Of a stretch of 11,465 nucleotides of DNA, positions 6,274 to 11,465 are shown one piece after another. Under the pieces are notes generated by a model that searched no databases, was not told the DNA's origin, and was given only the letters and a program-made list of their open reading frames with translations. Positions within the stretch are counted from its first letter, which is position 1, and every line of letters starts with the position of its first letter. A program made the translations under genes and the position numbers. The stretch comes from Desulfuromusa sp. (GTDB lineage Bacteria > Desulfobacterota > Desulfuromonadia > Desulfuromonadales > Geopsychrobacteraceae): positions 1-11,465 of the forward strand of contig JAOZLQ010000065.1 in NCBI GenBank assembly GCA_029934755.1, read 5' to 3'.

Positions 6274-8013
6274 TTGAAGATTCAAGGTTGTTTGAGCGTT
6301 AAAAAAATAGTTTCCAGCTTGCTTCCATTTCTAATTTTTATTTCTGGTTGTGTTGCTGTCAATCTATCTCCTTCGCTTGTTCAGGATGATGCAAGTTCTG
6401 CCAAATATCAATCGGAACTGGTTGATCCCGAAGCTAAAGCTCTTTTTGCATTCAGTGAATTTAGAATTCTTGGTGCGGAAAATCGCTGGGATGAGGCAAT
6501 TATTGCTCTTAAACGAGCGATAAGCTTTGACTCGCAGTCCGATTACTTGCAGCTTATTCTGGCTAAGGCCTATTTGCACCAGCAGCAACCGGAACAGGCG
6601 GTTGCAACCTTGGACGATTTATTGGCGAAAGATCCAGAAAATATTGCAGGGCATGAGCTGCTGGGTGATGTGCTTAGCTATCAACAAAAATATGTGCTTG
6701 CTCTCGACCATTTCCATCGGGCATTAGAGCGAGCTCCTGACAATGATCCGTTGCAGCTACGGATAGCGATTGCTCTGACCCGACTTGAACGTCAGGATGA
6801 GGCAATAATTGTATTGGAAATGCTGTTAGAACAACATCCTGACGCAGGTTTGGCACAGCTTACTCTGGCTCGTCTTTATCTGGGGAAAAAACAAGTTAGC
6901 CAAGCATCTGTTATCTATCAGCAATTGCTGGAGAGGCACCCGGAACAGCAACAGGCGGTGCTTGAATATGGCGAATTATTAGAACAACAGGATCAAGATG
7001 CTGCATTAGAGTTATATCAATCTTTTCTTGCACGTAATCCAAGGGCGGTGTCCGTGCGGGAGCGGGTGGGACAATATTTTCTTGTTCAGAGCCAGCTCAA
7101 CGACGCTCTCGCACAGTTTCAAACGATCCGTCAGCAGTTTCCTGATAATTTATCAATTATTAATCGTATCGGCTTGATTCAACTGGAATTGGAAAACTGG
7201 CCTGAAGCCGAGAATGCTTTTCGTTCGTTGTTAAATCTGGATGATCAGCAACAGCGAAGTTCTTATTATCTTGCCATGGCCTTGTCTGCGCAGGGGGAAA
7301 TTGAAGAAGCTATTTCCTTTTTAGAAACGATAAACAGTGACTCTCCGGTTTATTCTGAAGCTGCATTGCATTTAACCTATCTGTATAAGCAGTCGGGTCA
7401 GAATGACAAGGCTATCGAGTTATTAAGGCAGATGATAGATCAGGATATTCATCAACCTGACATATATTATTTTCTTGTCGCTTTTCTCGGTGATCGTGAA
7501 GATCATCAACAGGCGATTGAAGCTGCACTTGCCGGTATTGAAAAAAATCCCGAGGAAACCCAGTTGCTTTATCAACTTGGGGTGCTGTATGAAAAACAAG
7601 ATAAGCGCCAGGATGCAGTGCAGATGATGGAAAAAATTCTGTTGCTGGATGATGCCCATTCAGATGCATTAAATTTTTTAGCGTATGATCAGGCTGAGAA
7701 TGGAACTGATCTGGAGTTAGCCCTGACACGAGCTCAAAAAGCATTAGCGATAAAACCAAGTGGTTATATTGTTGATACTTTGGGGTGGATTTATTTTAAA
7801 ATGGGACGCTTTTCTGAAAGCCGCGAACAACTTGAAAAAGCAACTGAAATGCATCCCAATGATGCGGTAATCCAGGAGCATTTGGGGGATCTTTATCGTG
7901 CCATGAAGCTTTGGGATAAAGCTGTGTCGGCTTATCAGCAGGCGCTGGAAATCGATTCTCAAGCAACGCAGGTGGAAGAAAAACTTAAAGTGTTATTGTT
8001 GGAGGGGAATTGA
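6274..8013 (+). CDS. TPR-repeat lipoprotein
   Basis: The protein has 579 residues from a TTG start. It opens with a lipoprotein signal peptide: basic KK at 10-11, a hydrophobic stretch, and the lipobox ISGC with C26 as lipid-anchored residue. From about residue 55 to the end it is a solenoid of roughly 13-14 tetratricopeptide repeats, with typical small/aromatic positions and proline between units (for example HPNDAVIQEHLGDLYRAMKLWDKAVSAYQQALE, split here as HPNDAVIQEHLGDLY and its continuation). TPR arrays bind other proteins, so an envelope scaffold or assembly role is likely. An in-frame GTG at 6211 would lengthen it by 21 residues, but it lies inside the predicted promoter and lacks a ribosome site. 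TTG at 6274 has AAGGA ten bases before it; TTG at 6292 is another choice. The stop overlaps the start of the LolB-like gene by one base, and this TPR-LolB order is common in proteobacteria. Confidence 0.9.
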   Translation: MKIQGCLSVKKIVSSLLPFLIFISGCVAVNLSPSLVQDDASSAKYQSELVDPEAKALFAFSEFRILGAENRWDEAIIALKRAISFDSQSDYLQLILAKAYLHQQQPEQAVATLDDLLAKDPENIAGHELLGDVLSYQQKYVLALDHFHRALERAPDNDPLQLRIAIALTRLERQDEAIIVLEMLLEQHPDAGLAQLTLARLYLGKKQVSQASVIYQQLLERHPEQQQAVLEYGELLEQQDQDAALELYQSFLARNPRAVSVRERVGQYFLVQSQLNDALAQFQTIRQQFPDNLSIINRIGLIQLELENWPEAENAFRSLLNLDDQQQRSSYYLAMALSAQGEIEEAISFLETINSDSPVYSEAALHLTYLYKQSGQNDKAIELLRQMIDQDIHQPDIYYFLVAFLGDREDHQQAIEAALAGIEKNPEETQLLYQLGVLYEKQDKRQDAVQMMEKILLLDDAHSDALNFLAYDQAENGTDLELALTRAQKALAIKPSGYIVDTLGWIYFKMGRFSESREQLEKATEMHPNDAVIQEHLGDLYRAMKLWDKAVSAYQQALEIDSQATQVEEKLKVLLLEGN

Positions 8014-8768
8014 TGCGGTGGCTGGTTTTTTTCTTATTGTTTGGTTTGATTGGTTGTATTCATCCGGCCGTACCGGTCTGGACTGAGGTCCCCACGGCAG
8101 AGCAGTTGCTTAATCAGCTTGCATCCGGATCCGGTCGTTACTCATCATTGGATGGTGCTGCAAGTGTTTCTTTGACGACTAAAGATAAGTATCTTTCCAC
8201 TCAGCAATTCTTGTTGATGCAAAAACCAGATCTTTTACGTGCCGATGTTTTAACTGGGTTTGGCCAGTTGATTCTACAAATGAGTACAGATGGTGAGGTA
8301 TTGTCTGTGTTTCTCAATACGACCGTCCCGGGTCGGTTTCTACGTGGCCCAGCTAGTTATGAGAATGTTTTCCGTTTTGTCCGGGTTCCTTTAGCCACCA
8401 AAGATTTGCTGACACTGTTGCTGTATGATCCACCATTGATTGATTATCAGCATCATCAAGTTAAATTATCGTCAAAGGGAGTATCACTGATTCTGTCAAA
8501 TGATAATAACAGCCAGAAATTGTTCTTTAATCATGAACTACAGGTTGTCGGCTGTCATTATTTTAGAGCGGGAGAGGAATACTTATCGGTTAATTATCAA
8601 AAATTTTCCAAGGAGAATAACTTTCCGCAAAAAATTAAGATTGCAATACCCTTGGAAAACACTCAAGTTAAGGTAGATTTTTCTGATCTCAAAGTTAATG
8701 GAAACATTGATATTGCTAAATTCTTCTTGGAACAGCCCAAAAATATCCTCCTGGAAACATTACCATGA
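8013..8768 (+). CDS. LolB-like / DUF4292-like outer-membrane lipoprotein
   Basis: This 251-residue protein has a short lipoprotein signal (MRWLVFFLLFGLIGC, C15 lipidated). The mature part resembles the LolB/LppX-type half-barrel fold of lipoprotein-handling proteins: repeated strands with KPDLLRADVLTGFGQLILQM (about 70-90), then a FLRGPASYENVFRFVRVP segment and a C-terminal strand series. LolB inserts lipoproteins into the outer membrane; whether this one does so or has another lipid-related role cannot be told from sequence. GGAGGGG (8001-8007) lies five bases before ATG 8013. The TTG three bases earlier (8010) would be only two bases from that site, so the ATG is preferred. TGATG overlap with the TPR gene implies translational coupling, and only 19 bases separate it from the following substrate-binding protein. 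The family call is by overall pattern, so it is moderate. Confidence 0.75.
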   Translation: MRWLVFFLLFGLIGCIHPAVPVWTEVPTAEQLLNQLASGSGRYSSLDGAASVSLTTKDKYLSTQQFLLMQKPDLLRADVLTGFGQLILQMSTDGEVLSVFLNTTVPGRFLRGPASYENVFRFVRVPLATKDLLTLLLYDPPLIDYQHHQVKLSSKGVSLILSNDNNSQKLFFNHELQVVGCHYFRAGEEYLSVNYQKFSKENNFPQKIKIAIPLENTQVKVDFSDLKVNGNIDIAKFFLEQPKNILLETLP

Positions 8769-8787
8769 GAGGAATTGATAGGATCTG

Positions 8788-10425
8788 ATGAACAAGAACT
8801 CCCCCCATAAACTCCTATTTGCCACGATCACATTATTGTTATTATTGAGTGGTTGTAATGATAATGATGAGGCTAATCATCCTGGGATTACCGAAGCTCT
8901 GTCTCCTGAATTTGGGGATACTTTTATTGAAGCTTCCATCGGGGATGCCAGTACTCTATTGCCTGTGTTGGCCTCAGATTCTGCTTCCAGTTCGATCAAC
9001 GGTATGATTTATAACGGACTGGTTCGTTACGATAAAAATTTGGAAATAGAGGGTGAACTGGCTGAATCATGGGAAATATCAGCTGACAATCTAACTATCA
9101 CTTTCCATCTGCGCAAAGGAGTGACCTGGCACGATGGTGCTCCATTTACTTCGGCTGACGTTAAATTTAACTATCAGCTTTATATCGATCCACAAACTCC
9201 GACTGCTTATGCCGAATCTTTCAAACAGGTCACTGGAGTCGAAACACCTGATCCATATACTTTTATCGTCCATTACGATAAACCCTATGCACCGGCATTA
9301 ATGAGCTGGGCGACCTCGATTCATCCGCAACATCTGCTGGAAGGGGAGGACGTAACCAGAAGTCGATTGGCTCGTGATCCGGTCGGAACTGGGCCATACC
9401 GGTTTTCTGAGTGGGTTGGGGGGGAGAAAATTGTTCTTGAGTCGAACCCCGACTATTTTGAGGGGCAACCCTATGTCAAGCGGGTTGTTTATCGGATTAT
9501 CCCCGATATCTCTACTCAGTTTCTTGAATTACAAACTGGTAGCCTCGATTATATGGGACTTTCGCCGTTGCAGTTTGATCGACAGACGGATACTCCTGCA
9601 TTTAGGCGATTATATAATAAATATAGTTATTTGAGTTTTGGTTATACCTATTTAGGCTACAATTTAAATCGGCCGATTTTTCAGGATAAGCGGGTTAGAC
9701 AGGCCCTTTCTTATGCCATTAACAAACAGGAATTGATCGATGGAGTCCTGTTGGGCTATGGCAGCGTTGCAACTGGGCCGTACAAACCTGATACTTGGGT
9801 CTATAACTCTGATGTCCCAAAATATTCATATGATCCCGATAAAGCACGACAGCTTCTGGCGGACGCAGGTTGGCAGGATACTAATAATAACGGTATTCTG
9901 GATAAGAATGGCAAAGAGTTGACATTTACTATCGTTACTAATCAAGGGAATGATTTGCGTTCCAAAACCGGTGAAATTATCCAATATCGCTTCAAGGAGG
10001 TTGGTGTTGAAGTAAAACTGCGAATTATTGAGTGGGCGACATTTCTTAAGGAATTTATAAATCCGGGAAACTTTGACGCCACAATTTTGGGCTGGTCTGG
10101 CGGTCCGGAACCGGATCAGTATAATATCTGGCATTCCAGCAAGACGGGACCGCGCCAACTTAATTTTATCGGCTTCAAAAATGACGAAGTTGATACCTTG
10201 CTGGAAGAAGGTCGGCGGGTTTTTGATTTGCAGCAACGTAAGGCTTATTATGATCGCTTTCAGGAAATATTAGCAGAGGAGCAGCCCTATACCTTTTTGT
10301 ATGTCGGGAAAGCTTTGCCGGCAGTTTCCAAGCGCTTTCGTGGTGTAAAAACAGCCCCCGCAGGAATCCGCTATAATTTCAATCAGTGGTTTGTGCCGCT
10401 GGTGGAACAAAAATATGCCAGGTAG
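8788..10425 (+). CDS. ABC transporter substrate-binding lipoprotein, family 5 (DppA/OppA type)
   Basis: This 545-residue protein has a lipoprotein signal peptide (lipobox LSGC, C23). It belongs to the SBP_bac_5 family: the signature runs through LAESWEISADNLTITFHLRK (91-110) and GVTWHDGAPFTSADVKF (111-127), followed by DPVGTGPYRFSEW (197-209) and VRQALSYAINKQELIDGVL (303-321). Members capture oligopeptides, dipeptides, nickel, opines or sugars in the periplasm and pass them to a DppB/DppC permease. The ligand cannot be read from sequence alone, though peptides are the commonest. DTNNNGILD (364-372) looks like a calcium-type loop and is frequent in this family. AGGA at 8780-8783 lies four bases before the ATG. 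The permease gene starts six bases after its stop, so both are clearly in one operon with the preceding lipoprotein genes. Confidence 0.93.
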   Translation: MNKNSPHKLLFATITLLLLLSGCNDNDEANHPGITEALSPEFGDTFIEASIGDASTLLPVLASDSASSSINGMIYNGLVRYDKNLEIEGELAESWEISADNLTITFHLRKGVTWHDGAPFTSADVKFNYQLYIDPQTPTAYAESFKQVTGVETPDPYTFIVHYDKPYAPALMSWATSIHPQHLLEGEDVTRSRLARDPVGTGPYRFSEWVGGEKIVLESNPDYFEGQPYVKRVVYRIIPDISTQFLELQTGSLDYMGLSPLQFDRQTDTPAFRRLYNKYSYLSFGYTYLGYNLNRPIFQDKRVRQALSYAINKQELIDGVLLGYGSVATGPYKPDTWVYNSDVPKYSYDPDKARQLLADAGWQDTNNNGILDKNGKELTFTIVTNQGNDLRSKTGEIIQYRFKEVGVEVKLRIIEWATFLKEFINPGNFDATILGWSGGPEPDQYNIWHSSKTGPRQLNFIGFKNDEVDTLLEEGRRVFDLQQRKAYYDRFQEILAEEQPYTFLYVGKALPAVSKRFRGVKTAPAGIRYNFNQWFVPLVEQKYAR

Positions 10426-10431
10426 TTTTTT

Positions 10432-11427
10432 ATGCTGAGTTATGTCGTTAAACGTCTGTTATTGCTTGTCCCACTCATGTTAGGGATCACCTTGATCTCG
10501 TTTGGGGTAATTCATCTTGCGCCGGGAGAGCCGACTGATCTGCAGACGCAGCTCAATCCACAGGCGAGCTCTGAATTGCAAGAACGGTTGCGTTCTCAAT
10601 ACGGACTTGATCAGCCTCTTTATGTTCAGTATGGAAAATGGCTGTCACGCTTGGTACGTCTTGATTTTGGTGAATCCTTTGCGACTGATCGCAGACCGGT
10701 TCTGGATAAAGTGCTGGAACGGCTACCGGTCACCATATTGCTTAACCTGCTTTCGATTTTTCTGATCCTCTCCATATCGGTTCCGCTCGGGATTATCTCA
10801 GCTGTTCAGCGAAATTCAGGTTTTGATCGCACCACCACAATTCTGGTTTTTACCGGTTTTGCCATGCCATCGTTCTGGTTGGCGTTGTTGCTGATGGATT
10901 GGTTCGGTGTTCGTTTGGGTTTATTGCCGGTCTCTGGTTTGAAGTCTCTTGGCTATGAATATTTAAGCTGGGGAGGACAGTTGCTTGATCGGATCAGTCA
11001 TTTGATCCTGCCGGTATTCGTTTCTGCAATTGGCGGTTTGGCAGGATTCTCTCGCTATATGCGCTCTAACATGCTTGAAGTGATTCGTCAGGATTATATT
11101 CTTACTGCCCGGGCTAAAGGGTTGTCGGAGCGAACAGTGATTTATAAACATGCCCTGCGCAATGCACTGCTGCCGGTCATTACTATTCTGGGTCTTTCAG
11201 TGCCGGGGCTTATTGGTGGAAGCGTAATTTTTGAAACAATTTTCGCTATTCCGGGAATGGGGAAACTTTTTTACGATGGTGTTATGATGCGCGACTACCC
11301 ATTAATTATGGGTATTCTTGTAATGGGTGCTGTGTTGACATTGCTGGGGAATCTGTTGGCAGATATTTGTTATGCTTTGGCTGATCCACGTATTCGTCAC
11401 AGTCACCAAGGTGAAAATTCAGCCTGA
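10432..11427 (+). CDS. ABC transporter permease, DppB/OppB family
   Basis: This 331-residue inner-membrane permease has about six helices: an N-terminal anchor at 9-29, then an external segment with LRSQYGLDQPLYVQYGKWL (53-71), typical of the DppB N-terminal domain, and core helices from about 102 to 315. The EAA loop that docks with the ATPase reads RQDYILTARAKGLSERTVIY (219-238), with the conserved A-x-x-x-G and the following KHALRNALLPV. The late motif FETIFAIPGMGKLFYDGVMMRDYP (267-290, quoted in parts: IFAIPGMGKL, RDYP) is also diagnostic. It should pair with a DppC-type permease encoded next and with one or two ATPases beyond the window. The ribosome site is weak (AGG nine bases upstream), so translation probably depends on coupling to the binding-protein gene. 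It transports the ligand of the adjacent binding protein, probably peptides. Confidence 0.94.
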   Translation: MLSYVVKRLLLLVPLMLGITLISFGVIHLAPGEPTDLQTQLNPQASSELQERLRSQYGLDQPLYVQYGKWLSRLVRLDFGESFATDRRPVLDKVLERLPVTILLNLLSIFLILSISVPLGIISAVQRNSGFDRTTTILVFTGFAMPSFWLALLLMDWFGVRLGLLPVSGLKSLGYEYLSWGGQLLDRISHLILPVFVSAIGGLAGFSRYMRSNMLEVIRQDYILTARAKGLSERTVIYKHALRNALLPVITILGLSVPGLIGGSVIFETIFAIPGMGKLFYDGVMMRDYPLIMGILVMGAVLTLLGNLLADICYALADPRIRHSHQGENSA

Positions 11428-11457
11428 TGGAAGTATTTAGGGGAAATAGGGGGTTCT

Positions 11458-11465
11458 ATGCAAAT
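11458..11465 (+). CDS. Start of next gene, probably DppC-type permease (partial)
   Basis: Only the first eight bases are visible from ATG 11458, preceded at four bases by a strong AGGGGG (11448-11453). A DppC-type partner permease is expected here by operon convention. A rival start is ATG 11427, which overlaps the DppB stop as TGATG and gives an open frame to the window end (MEVFRGNRGFYAN); it is in a different frame and has only a distant AAGGTG. The FRGNRGFYAN text would also suit a DppC N-terminus, so both remain open. Confidence 0.4.

Noticed and set aside
8010..8012. TTG start for the LolB-like gene
   Set aside because: It is only two bases from GGAGGGG; the ATG three bases later has proper spacing and gives the TGATG overlap.
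9127..9140. Sigma-54-like TGGCACGATGGTGC
   Set aside because: The GG-to-GC spacing is one base short of the -24/-12 rule, and the bases encode the conserved TWHDGAPF motif of the binding protein, which explains them.

Overview
The window (about 11.5 kb, moderate GC, no RNA genes seen) looks like the chromosome of a Gram-negative bacterium, most likely a deltaproteobacterium of the Desulfuromonas/Geobacter/Pelobacter kind. This is inferred from a sigma-54 response regulator with many relatives there, lipoproteins with clear lipoboxes, a TPR/LolB-like lipoprotein pair, a transporter-fused SpoIIE-type phosphatase, and a dispersed repeat of the TCGTCATTCCCGCG type. No marker gene fixes the genus.

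Layout. (1) Positions 1-1510, plus strand: the last codons of a histidine kinase, overlapping the start of an NtrC-type sigma-54-dependent response regulator. (2) Positions 1488-1613: a small non-coding element with inverted repeats, inserted into the 3' end of the regulator and flanked by a 9-bp direct repeat. Removing it restores an earlier stop codon. (3) Positions 1636-6023, minus strand, read right to left: a small two-helix membrane protein; a 1084-residue SLC5 transporter-like protein fused to STAC, GAF and PP2C/SpoIIE phosphatase domains; a STAS anti-sigma-factor antagonist; and an RsbW-type ATPase/kinase. (4) Positions 6024-6273: a 250-bp divergent regulatory region with candidate promoters on both strands and two perfect palindromes. 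(5) Positions 6274-11465, plus strand: a TPR lipoprotein, a LolB-like lipoprotein, a family 5 (oligopeptide/dipeptide) ABC substrate-binding lipoprotein, a DppB/OppB-type permease, and the first codons of a further gene that should be the partner permease.

How the genes work together. The minus-strand cluster holds every core part of a partner-switching circuit (phosphatase, phosphorylatable STAS protein, kinase). Its phosphatase is built into a CbrA-like transporter sensor, so external solute or Na+-coupled transport could set the phosphorylation state of the STAS protein. No sigma factor or other output protein lies in the window. The right-hand operon couples envelope lipoproteins to import of peptides or similar solutes. 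The largest stretch without a gene is the 250-bp divergent region.
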